Assembly: GCF_010668395.1 (NCBI RefSeq)
Contig: NZ_WUEY01000002.1
Location: 186,001-250,000, forward strand
Direction of reading: 5' to 3'
DNA length: 64,000 nucleotides
From: Martinezella lusitana
GTDB lineage: Bacteria; Pseudomonadota; Alphaproteobacteria; Rhizobiales; Rhizobiaceae
A program made the position numbers and the translations under genes. The notes below the pieces were generated by a model, which saw nothing but the letters and a program-made list of their open reading frames with translations, was not told where the DNA came from and made no database searches. Within the stretch, counting starts at the first letter, position 1. Every line of letters begins with the position of its first letter. This document shows positions 17,963 to 25,738 of this stretch, piece by piece.

Positions 17963-19072
17963 TCAGCGCATAAGGTGTTTTCCGAGTTCGCGAGCGAGCG
18001 TGCCGGCATTGCGTCCGACAATCATGCTCTGGTGATTGCCCGGCACGTCGACCCAATCCGCATGCACAAGAAAGCGCGCCCATATGGATTTTGGATCGCA
18101 ATCGACGGGAGAACCTTGAAGACTGCGATAGAAAGTCAGTGGCCCGTCATAACGATCCGGCTTGTAAAGGCCTTTCATGCGCAGGAGTTGCCTGGCAGCT
18201 GCATCATAAAGCGGGGGATAGTCCCCCACCCATTGCGGCGCCAGCTCCGGATAATAGCCTATCCGTGGGTCAGCATAGCGGAACGAGAGGGGCTTCAACC
18301 TTCTTGCGAGATGTTCCCGTCGCTCGATAGCCGGCAAGCCGGGCTTTACCGGTGCCTGGCCGCGCATCTGAGGGGCCGTTCCCGTTCGGTTTCTCTTTCT
18401 GCTTCGAGCTCTCCGCCAGCGCTGCCACATGAAGCCGCCCCAGGTCATCAGCGGCCACTCCTGCTCGCCCAGAGGAGTATCGAGCATCCCGAGGAACGCG
18501 ATCTCTTGGCCCTGCGCCCTCAAGGCACGAGCCAATTCCAGAGCAAACACACCGCCAAACGAATAGCCGACCAATCGATAAGGCGCCCCTATCCCCGCCG
18601 CTCGCAGCGCTCTCAGCGTGCTTTCAACCTCGTCCTGTACTGTTGCAGGGTGCTGAGGATCGCGATTGAAGGCCGTCAACGCGACGCCGAGGATCGGTCC
18701 CGGAAAGCCGATTTCCTTGATGAGTTGCTGCATTTCCAGAAAGCAGCTTGCTCCCCCGGCGAACAGCAGCAGCGGCATCCCATCGTCGCCGCCTCGGAGT
18801 TCTATGATTTTCGGTGAGGCCGAGAGGTCCTCGTGATTGGAAATTGCAAAGCCGAAGGCTTCAAGGGTGCGATGACGATAGAATATATTGACATCCATCT
18901 CCTCGCCGGTTTCGCTCCACAGACGTTTTATGAAGTTCAACGCCCGGTTGACGGAAACCACATCGGGAATGTCTGCGTCGCGATCCAAACTGATCTTCGC
19001 TTCCTGGCGAAACAGATCGTCAAAGTAAGTATGCGAACTGGAATCTACATCCGGTCTCGTAGAGAGAAGCAT
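17963..19072 (-). CDS. Alpha/beta hydrolase of the NRPS-type thioesterase family with a carrier-domain-like N-terminus
   Basis: 369 residues. A thioesterase domain begins near 85 with L-L-L-F-A-G-G, and G-Y-S-F-G-G is its nucleophile elbow; a C-terminal G-N-H-Q-S supplies the likely catalytic His. Residues about 35-80 look like the second half of a peptidyl-carrier domain (V-V-S-V-N-R-A-L-N-F-I, then a helix ending T-L-E-A-F-G-F-A-I), but without the usual G-G-x-S. No synthetase gene is in the window. Convergent to the ABC importer and near the betaine genes, it could cleave an acyl ester or thioester of the pathway. ATG 19072 has GGGGGTG before it. Confidence 0.72.
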   Translation of the reverse strand: MLLSTRPDVDSSSHTYFDDLFRQEAKISLDRDADIPDVVSVNRALNFIKRLWSETGEEMDVNIFYRHRTLEAFGFAISNHEDLSASPKIIELRGGDDGMPLLLFAGGASCFLEMQQLIKEIGFPGPILGVALTAFNRDPQHPATVQDEVESTLRALRAAGIGAPYRLVGYSFGGVFALELARALRAQGQEIAFLGMLDTPLGEQEWPLMTWGGFMWQRWRRARSRKRNRTGTAPQMRGQAPVKPGLPAIERREHLARRLKPLSFRYADPRIGYYPELAPQWVGDYPPLYDAAARQLLRMKGLYKPDRYDGPLTFYRSLQGSPVDCDPKSIWARFLVHADWVDVPGNHQSMIVGRNAGTLARELGKHLMR

Positions 19073-19312
19073 CCAGGCACCCCCAAATGTGAAAGCATGC
19101 GTCCCTAAACGATATAATGAAAAGTATTCTTATAAAGTGATCCTTAATATATTCTGTAAAAGCACAACTTCCGCATCGGTTTTCGAGAGTTTCAACCTTA
19201 TGCTAACCGAGGGGCACGGACCGACCACCGCCAGGCACTGCGATGGCGAGCGCGCTATCAGGCTATCCGCTATGCCCGGTCCGGATGCAGGCCTGTTCGA
19301 ACATTGGCGTCA
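19073..19312. promoter_or_regulatory. AT-rich intergenic region upstream of the thioesterase-like gene
   Basis: 240 bp between two minus-strand genes. The part at about 19100-19200 is much richer in A and T than the genes around it and probably carries the promoter for the thioesterase-like gene. No convincing operator, terminator or small gene was found. Confidence 0.35.
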
Positions 19313-20098
19313 TCAATACTCTGCCGGCACCGCATAGACTTCGGCGGAGGGATCCGCGAGGAAGGAGCGCACCGTCGGCGGCAGCTGGCGCGACGACAGT
19401 GGCAGCGGTCCGCAGCGCGACAGAAGTTCGCGCAGGTCGGGCTCGGCGCCGACGTGTCTCCAGATCATCCGGGAAGCATAGGGAAGGTTTTCCCTCCGCC
19501 AGGAGACCCCCATGGTTGTTCCGCGCAAATAGACGCGCTGATGCTCGTCGAAGGGCAGGAGAATCGTCTGCGACAGCATGGAGTTCGGGCCGATGACACG
19601 CTCCGTTATGAAGAGCCGGTTTCTATGAAACGCCGCCAGGCCCACATATTTTGAAAACTGCTGGATACCGTTTCCGGGGTCCCTGAGACGCTCCATGGAC
19701 TTGACGCGCACCAGCCCGCCCTGCTCGCTGAGGCGACTGCACGAGCAGACAACCATCCCCGGCCAGGACGGTGAGCGGTGATAGGTCTGGAAATAGCCGA
19801 TATGGCGTCTCAGGGCCGTAAGATTTCCCGGAAAGGCCTTCAAGAGCTCGGAGCTTTCATTGAGGCCGAGGGCCGGTCCGCGAAGCCGTTCGCGAAAGAG
19901 CTTGGGGGCGAGAAGAAAGTCGGCGGCGTCGAGATCAAAATATCTGGCTATGCGGGCCAGGTTGTGGGCGGACGGTGTCGTTTCGCCGTTGATGTAGCGA
20001 TTGAATTGCTGCCGATTGATATCGATTGCACGACATACATGCGAAATGGAACGCTGTGTGGCACAGGCAATCTTGAGGTTTTCGGCCAGGTGCGGCAT
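19313..20098 (-). CDS. XRE-family transcriptional regulator with an unassigned C-terminal domain
   Basis: 261 residues. A Cro/CI-type helix-turn-helix spans about residues 8-62 (S-H-V-C-R-A-I-D-I-N-R-Q-Q-F-N-R-Y-I-N-G). The remaining 190 or so residues form a domain I do not recognise, rich in Arg and aromatic residues, possibly a ligand-sensing domain. ATG 20098 has GGAG eight bases upstream. It is divergent from the second binding-protein gene, 122 bp away, and is the natural candidate to control it and the CocE-like hydrolase. Confidence 0.8.
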   Translation of the reverse strand: MPHLAENLKIACATQRSISHVCRAIDINRQQFNRYINGETTPSAHNLARIARYFDLDAADFLLAPKLFRERLRGPALGLNESSELLKAFPGNLTALRRHIGYFQTYHRSPSWPGMVVCSCSRLSEQGGLVRVKSMERLRDPGNGIQQFSKYVGLAAFHRNRLFITERVIGPNSMLSQTILLPFDEHQRVYLRGTTMGVSWRRENLPYASRMIWRHVGAEPDLRELLSRCGPLPLSSRQLPPTVRSFLADPSAEVYAVPAEY

Positions 20099-20220
20099 CG
20101 ATGGCTCCGTCTTGATGATACCAGCGTAAACTCACTTAAACATGCGTCAAGTCGCGAAATTGCGTGAGCCGGCCCGACCTCTAGGTTTCCTCTTACAAAA
20201 CCGAAAAAGAGGGAACTGCA
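20099..20220. promoter_or_regulatory. Divergent promoter region between the XRE regulator and binding protein 2
   Basis: Within this 122 bp, ACTT at 20134-20137 is mirrored by AAGT at 20149-20152 around an 11-bp spacer, and CTCAC at 20131-20135 is mirrored by GTGAG at 20164-20168. GAGGGA before ATG 20221 is the ribosome-binding site. The dyads are short and are offered only as possible operator halves. Confidence 0.3.
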
Positions 20221-21801
20221 ATGACGAGTGAAAAGGATCAATCTTCGCATCTGAAAATCGGCCGCCGCCGTTTCCTCGGCGGTGCGGTCGCCCTCAGCGC
20301 TATGCCGAGCCTTGCCTCAGGCCTGTTGATGCCGCGTGACGCGCGCGCCCAGCAAGCCAAACATGGCGGCCATCTGAAGCTCGGTCTCAAGGGCGGCGCC
20401 ACCAGCGATGAGCTCGACCCGGCAACATACAGCGCATCCGTTTTGTTCGTCATTGGTCGCCTCTGGGGAGATACGCTGGTCGAATCCGATCCCAAGACCG
20501 GTGCGCCCTTGCCGTCGCTGGCAACCTCCTGGACGCCATCGGCGGACGCTTCCGTCTGGACGTTCAAGATCAGGGACGACGTGCAGTTTCACGACGGCAG
20601 CAAGATGACCGTCGCCGACATCGTCGCCACGCTCAAGCGCCACGCGGACAAGAATTCGCAGTCGGGTGCGCTCGGCCTGCTGGCCTCGATCACCGGCATC
20701 GAGGAAAAAGCGGGGGAGCTTGTCCTGACGCTTTCGGAAGGCAATGCGGACCTGCCTCTGCTTCTCACCGACTACCATCTGATCATTCAGCCGAAGGGTG
20801 GCGTGGAAAAGCCTGCCGCGGCTATCGGCACCGGGCCGTACATTCTGAAAAACTTTGAACCCGGCGTCCGCGCGCTCTTTGAGAAGAACCCGAAGGATTG
20901 GCGCTCGGACCGAGGCTATGTCGACAGCGTCGAAATACTCGTCATCAACGACAACACCGCCCGCATCGCCGCCCTGGCGTCCGGTCAGGTCCATTTCGTC
21001 AACAGCGTCGACCCGAAGACCGTGCCCATGCTGAAACGCGCGCCGAATGTCGACATCGTCCGGAGTGCCGGCAAGGGCTTCTACTGCTTTCTAATGCACT
21101 GCGACACAGCGCCGTTCGACAACAACGACCTCCGGCTCGCGCTGAAATATGCGATCGACCGCCAGTCGATCCTGGACAAGGTTCTGGGCGGCTACGGCAC
21201 GATCGGCAACGACTATCCGGTCAATTCCAATTATGCGCTGGCGCCGACCGATATCGAACAGCGCCCCTACGATCCGGACAAGGCCGCCTTCCACTTCAAG
21301 AAATCGGGCCTCGACCGTCCGGTCCTGTTGCGCACATCCGACGCAGCTTTCGCAGGTGCCGTGGATGCCGCGACCCTGTTCCAGGAAAGCGCGCGCAAGG
21401 CCGGGATCACCATCGACGTGCAGCGTGAGCCGGAAGACGGCTACTGGACCAACGTCTGGAACAAGCAGCCTTTCTGCGCCTCTTTCTGGGGTGGCCGTCC
21501 GACACAGGATTCGCGCTATTCCACCTCCTATCTTTCGACAGCCGAATGGAACGACACGCGTTTCAAGCGCCCCGAGTTCGACAAGATGGTGCTGCAGGCA
21601 AGATCCGAGCTCGACGAGACCAAGCGCAAGGCTCTCTATCGCCAGCTGGCGCTGACGGTGCGGGACGATGGCGGTCTGATCCTGCCCGTCTTCAACGACT
21701 ATCTGATGGCCTCGTCGAAAACGCTGAAGGGATATGTCGACGACATCGGCAACGACACGTCCAACGGCTACATCGGCAGCCGTGTGTGGTTTGATGCTTA
21801 A
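20221..21801 (+). CDS. Peptide-type ABC importer, substrate-binding protein 2 (Tat-exported)
   Basis: 526 residues, alignable to the protein at 12760-14349 with few gaps and mostly identical or similar residues from H-L-K-L-G-L onward. The signal is again twin-arginine (G-R-R-R-F-L-G-G), ending near A-R-A-Q. No permease or ATPase gene adjoins it, so it probably shares the importer encoded at 14447-17902 and widens its substrate range. It is the first gene of a pair with the CocE-like hydrolase 15 bp downstream. Confidence 0.87.
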   Translation: MTSEKDQSSHLKIGRRRFLGGAVALSAMPSLASGLLMPRDARAQQAKHGGHLKLGLKGGATSDELDPATYSASVLFVIGRLWGDTLVESDPKTGAPLPSLATSWTPSADASVWTFKIRDDVQFHDGSKMTVADIVATLKRHADKNSQSGALGLLASITGIEEKAGELVLTLSEGNADLPLLLTDYHLIIQPKGGVEKPAAAIGTGPYILKNFEPGVRALFEKNPKDWRSDRGYVDSVEILVINDNTARIAALASGQVHFVNSVDPKTVPMLKRAPNVDIVRSAGKGFYCFLMHCDTAPFDNNDLRLALKYAIDRQSILDKVLGGYGTIGNDYPVNSNYALAPTDIEQRPYDPDKAAFHFKKSGLDRPVLLRTSDAAFAGAVDAATLFQESARKAGITIDVQREPEDGYWTNVWNKQPFCASFWGGRPTQDSRYSTSYLSTAEWNDTRFKRPEFDKMVLQARSELDETKRKALYRQLALTVRDDGGLILPVFNDYLMASSKTLKGYVDDIGNDTSNGYIGSRVWFDA

Positions 21802-21816
21802 TCATCTTCGGGATAT

Positions 21817-23826
21817 ATGACCATGGCAGAGCGCAGCTTCACCACCATCGAAAATCACTGGATCACTCTCAAGGACGGCACGCGGCTCGCCGCGCGCATC
21901 TGGATGCCCGACGGCGCGGACAGCGATCCCGTACCGGCGGTCTTCGAATTCCTTCCCTACCGCAAGCGCGATGGAACGAGCCCGCGCGACGAATCCACCT
22001 ATCCGGTCTTTGCCGCAGCCGGCATCGCCGGGGTGCGCGTCGATATAAGAGGTTCCGGCGAATCCAGCGGCATCATCGACGGCGAATATACCGAGCTCGA
22101 GCTCGCCAATGCCTGCGAGCTGATCGCCTGGATCGCGGCGCAGCCGTGGTCGAACGGTTCGGTCGGCATGATGGGCATTTCCTGGGGCGGCTTCAACTGC
22201 CTGCAGGTCGCGGCCCTGAAGCCGCCGGCGCTCAAGGCGGTGATATCGATCGCCTCCACGGTCGACCGCTACAATGACGATATCCACTACAAGAACGGCT
22301 GCCACCTCTCGGCCCAGCTGTCCTGGGCGGCGACGATGCTTGCCTATCAGTCGCGCTCGCCCGATCCGGCCATCGTCGGCGACGACTGGCGGGACATGTG
22401 GCTGCAGCGCCTCGAGCAGGAGCCCTTCTTCATGGAGGAATGGCTCCGGCATCAGCGCCGCGACGACTTCTGGCGGCACGGGTCGATCTGCGAGGATTTC
22501 GCAGGCTTCGATATTCCCGCCATCGTCATCGCCGGCTGGGCGGACGGCTACCGCAACACGCCGCTGCTGGCCGTCGAGGGTCTCGGAGACACGGCAAAGG
22601 CGCTTATCGGCCCCTGGGTTCACAAATATCCGCATTTCGCCTGGCCGAAGCCGCGCGCCGACTTCCACGGCGAGGCCATCAACTGGTGGAACCGCTGGCT
22701 GCGCGGCGAGCGCAACGGTGCCGAGAACACGCCCTCCGTGCGCGCCTATATTCTCGATTCGATAAAGCCCGCCACGCGCCGCGATTTCGATCCGGGCTTC
22801 TGGATCGCCAAACGGGAATGGCAGCCACCGGAAATGCAATCCTTCTACGTCGAGCAGTTCGGCACGTTGATGGAGGGTATGCCGATCCCGCATGCGCCGG
22901 AGCATCCGGTCTATCTGCGCTCACCGCTCGACACCGGCACGGCGTCAGGCGAGTGGTTCACCCTGAAGCCCGATGCCGAAATGGCGATCGATCAGCGCAT
23001 CGACGATGCCGGGTCGCTGACCTTCCAGACCGCACCGCTGACGGAGGACCAGGATTATCTCGGACGCCCGGTTGTGACCTTGACGCTGCGATGCGATGCA
23101 GAGACCGCCAATCTCTGCGCAAGGCTCGTCGATATCCATCCGGACGGCACGGCAACGCGCGTCTCCTTCGGCGTTCTCAACCTTGCTCATCGCAACGGCA
23201 ATGCCGCCCCCAAGCCGCTGAGCAAGGGAGAGCGGACCACCGTGACCGTGACGCTGGATGCCTGCGGCTATCGCTTCCGCAAGGGGCATCGCATCCGCCT
23301 GTCGCTCTCTTCCGCCTATTGGCCGATGGTCCTGCCGCCCCCGGAAGATCCGGGGCTGACGATCGACATCGCCTCTCTCGGCCTCGCCCTGCCCAAGCTC
23401 GGCGCGCATGAGATCATCGACGTGAAGCAGCCCGACAATCCCGATCCCCTGCCGAAATATATCGAACATGCGCCGGGCTCGACGAAGCGGCAGGTGGTGC
23501 GCGATCTCTCGGCAGGTCGAACTCGCTATGAAATTCAGGAGGATACGGGTCTTTCCGAACATCCAGGCACAGGTCTTTCCACGCGTCAGTTGCGCGAGGA
23601 AATCTGGTCGATCGCACCAAACGACCCGCTGTCGATGAGCGGCGTCTCGACATGGACGTGCGACATGGAGCGCCCCGGCTGGTTCGTCCGCACGATCGCG
23701 ACTTCCTCCATATCCTGCACGGCAACGGACTGGATCATCAGCGCCTCGGTCATCGCCTATGAAGGCGAAACGCAGATTTTCGAGAAGATATTCGAAGAGA
23801 CGCGTATCGCCCGCGACCTGATGTAG
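21817..23826 (+). CDS. CocE/NonD-family (peptidase S15-like) hydrolase
   Basis: 669 residues. The N-terminal alpha/beta-hydrolase has G-I-S-W-G-G with the nucleophile Ser near 122; a helical cap follows, and from about 350 a jelly-roll C-terminal domain of X-Pro dipeptidyl-peptidase type. Such enzymes cleave esters or amides, including cocaine and cephalosporin side chains. No export signal is seen, so it acts inside on something imported. Co-transcribed with binding protein 2. Substrate unknown; an ester or amide of a quaternary amine is a guess from context. ATG 21817 or 21823 may be the start. Confidence 0.82.
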   Translation: MTMAERSFTTIENHWITLKDGTRLAARIWMPDGADSDPVPAVFEFLPYRKRDGTSPRDESTYPVFAAAGIAGVRVDIRGSGESSGIIDGEYTELELANACELIAWIAAQPWSNGSVGMMGISWGGFNCLQVAALKPPALKAVISIASTVDRYNDDIHYKNGCHLSAQLSWAATMLAYQSRSPDPAIVGDDWRDMWLQRLEQEPFFMEEWLRHQRRDDFWRHGSICEDFAGFDIPAIVIAGWADGYRNTPLLAVEGLGDTAKALIGPWVHKYPHFAWPKPRADFHGEAINWWNRWLRGERNGAENTPSVRAYILDSIKPATRRDFDPGFWIAKREWQPPEMQSFYVEQFGTLMEGMPIPHAPEHPVYLRSPLDTGTASGEWFTLKPDAEMAIDQRIDDAGSLTFQTAPLTEDQDYLGRPVVTLTLRCDAETANLCARLVDIHPDGTATRVSFGVLNLAHRNGNAAPKPLSKGERTTVTVTLDACGYRFRKGHRIRLSLSSAYWPMVLPPPEDPGLTIDIASLGLALPKLGAHEIIDVKQPDNPDPLPKYIEHAPGSTKRQVVRDLSAGRTRYEIQEDTGLSEHPGTGLSTRQLREEIWSIAPNDPLSMSGVSTWTCDMERPGWFVRTIATSSISCTATDWIISASVIAYEGETQIFEKIFEETRIARDLM

Positions 23827-23827
23827 G

Positions 23828-24748
23828 TCAGCGCGAACCGGCAAACCGGCTTGCCGCCGCGCATATGGCGACAAAGCCGGCGCGCGCGCCTTCGCTCATA
23901 TGCCTTGCGCGCAGCCAGGCATGCACCATCTGCGGCTCTTCGCGGAACCAGACTTCGACACCCGCCTGCGCAAGACGCGCCGCATAGTTGCGGCCGTCAT
24001 CACGCAGCGGGTCGTAATGCGCCACCGTAATGAAGGCCGGCGGAAGACCGGCCACGGAAGGTTGGGCAAGCGGCTCCGAGACCGGATCGCCCGATGGAGC
24101 CTGCAGGATGGTGCGATAGTAGCTGACATCCGCCGTCGTCAGGCCCGGCGCCTCGGCCATTTCCTCGTAGGAACCGGAAACGAGATCGCCGCCCAGCGCG
24201 GGATAGATCAAAATCTGGCCGACGACGCCGGACAGCCCCTCGGCTTTCGCCCGCACCGCCAGCCCAGCCGCCAGATTGCCGCCGGCGCTGTCGCCGATCA
24301 GCACGACCGACTTTTTTTCGGCAAGCAACTGCTTGAGGACGATGAAGCAGTCGTCCGTCTGCGCCGGCCAGCGATATTCCGGCGCCAGCCGATAGTCGAC
24401 CGAGATCAGTTCCGCACCGGCATGATCGGCAATCTCGGCGCAGATGGCATGATGGCTATCGAGCGAGCCGACGACGAAACCGCCGCCGTGGAGATAGAGG
24501 AGGTTCGTTGCCGTGCGGAGATTGGCGGGCTTGTAGCGTCGGACCGGAATCGTTCCAGCCGCGAACTCGTCCCTGGTCTGCAAGCCCTCCGGCAAGAGGC
24601 GGTCGAACCGGGCGCACAAAGCGTCGTACCATGCGCGCTGCTGGGTGATCGAGGCCGTTACCGCATCCGGCGGATAGAAGGAATCGCAGATCTCCATGAA
24701 CTGCAGGATGCCTGCCTCGCTCGGCATGGGACGCTCGGCTGACGTCAT
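23828..24748 (-). CDS. Alpha/beta hydrolase of the hormone-sensitive-lipase (HSL) family
   Basis: 306 residues. L-H-G-G-G-F-V is the oxyanion-hole motif and G-D-S-A-G-G the nucleophile elbow that define bacterial HSL esterases; an Asp and a His late in the chain complete the triad (H-Y-D-P-L-R-D-D; M-V-H-A-W). ATG 24748 is chosen because GAGGATATCCG lies before it. The gene is convergent with the CocE-like hydrolase, with only one base between their stops. Probably a carboxylesterase for short acyl esters. Confidence 0.87.
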   Translation of the reverse strand: MTSAERPMPSEAGILQFMEICDSFYPPDAVTASITQQRAWYDALCARFDRLLPEGLQTRDEFAAGTIPVRRYKPANLRTATNLLYLHGGGFVVGSLDSHHAICAEIADHAGAELISVDYRLAPEYRWPAQTDDCFIVLKQLLAEKKSVVLIGDSAGGNLAAGLAVRAKAEGLSGVVGQILIYPALGGDLVSGSYEEMAEAPGLTTADVSYYRTILQAPSGDPVSEPLAQPSVAGLPPAFITVAHYDPLRDDGRNYAARLAQAGVEVWFREEPQMVHAWLRARHMSEGARAGFVAICAAASRFAGSR

Positions 24749-24868
24749 CGGATATCCTCGAATCGTGGATGCTGGCCGAAGATAGCGCGGCGCGCTCAGC
24801 GAGTCTTCTCCGCCTACGGCCAATTGCGCCGCGATGGCGACATGGAGATACTGCTGGAAATAAAGGGA

Positions 24869-24991
24869 TTAGTCGGCGGCAAACACGCTTTTCGACGGCA
24901 GGGAAAAGCCAGTCGGCATCTGCATGCATTGCGCATTGGACCAGGTAAGCGCTGCAAGCGCGAGTGCCGCGCCAATCACGAGCCGGATCAT
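24869..24991 (-). CDS. Small secreted peptide (40 residues), function unknown
   Basis: A short frame with a good ribosome-binding site (GGGGGA eight bases before ATG 24991). It starts M-I-R-L-V-I-G followed by an Ala/Leu-rich hydrophobic run and a possible cleavage site at S-N-A, so it looks exported. The mature part would be about 20 residues with one Cys and two Met. Not recognised. It lies alone between the HSL esterase and the cupin gene, in the same direction as both. Length and composition make a chance frame possible. Confidence 0.45.
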   Translation of the reverse strand: MIRLVIGAALALAALTWSNAQCMQMPTGFSLPSKSVFAAD

Positions 24992-25199
24992 GATATGTCC
25001 CCCAATTCAAGTCGGTGCCGATACGAGGTCCGTCACCCCGCCGGCGCAATTCACTCTCTGGTCCTGCGCCGTAAAACGACAGGAGAGTTTCGCTGATACC
25101 GGCGTCTTGCGGCCGACTTGTGGCGAAGCCGCGGCAATAGGCCGGTCCCTCCTGATAGAACGACCGGTTCAGCGGAAACGGGGTCGAAGGCTCCGGCGT

Positions 25200-25598
25200 T
25201 CATCTCGCCAGATATTGCTCGTCGGTGACATGTTCCATCCAGTCCACCACCTTGCCGTCGACATGTTCGTGGATGGCGATATGGGTCATGGCAGTCGTTG
25301 GGGACGCGCCATGCCAGTGCTTCTCTCCCGGCTCGAACCAGACGACATCCCCGGGGCGAATCTCCTCGACCCGACCACCCTCGCGCTGAACCAGGCCCAG
25401 GCCGGCGGTGACGATCAGGGTCTGGCCGCGCGGATGGGTGTGCCATGCAGTCCTTGCGCCCGGCTCGAAGGTAACGGTTGCGGCGGCGGCTCGACGCGCC
25501 TCGTTGGCGGCAAACACCGGATCTATCCGCACAGCGCCGCTGAACCAATCGGAGGGCCCTTTGCCGGAGGGTTGTGTCCCGTTTCTGATGACATCCAT
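25200..25598 (-). CDS. Small cupin-domain protein
   Basis: 132 residues forming one cupin barrel. W-H-T-H-P-R-G-Q with a later E-P-G-E-K-H-W-H-G gives the usual two-His/Glu-or-Gln/His metal site. ATG 25598 has GGAGAG before it; an in-frame start 12 codons upstream lacks support. The sequence is of the type annotated as cupin carboxymuconolactone-decarboxylase-like or (R)-hydroxynitrile-lyase-like, but the reaction cannot be told. Not obviously part of either neighbouring operon. Confidence 0.75.
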   Translation of the reverse strand: MDVIRNGTQPSGKGPSDWFSGAVRIDPVFAANEARRAAAATVTFEPGARTAWHTHPRGQTLIVTAGLGLVQREGGRVEEIRPGDVVWFEPGEKHWHGASPTTAMTHIAIHEHVDGKVVDWMEHVTDEQYLAR

Positions 25599-25738
25599 TA
25601 TGCTCTCCTCTCGATGGCCCCGGCTTGGGGGCATGCCGGCAACTTAGCTCCAAAACAGGGCAAGAGTAGAGGCCGATAGCTCGTTTTACAAACAAACCGC
25701 AAAAGAGTGCCGCTAACGGGTTCTTTCGCTGATGGCGG

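Noticed and set aside
17963-19072. A nonribosomal peptide synthesis cluster
   Set aside because: Only a thioesterase with a carrier-like remnant is present; there are no adenylation or condensation domains in the window.
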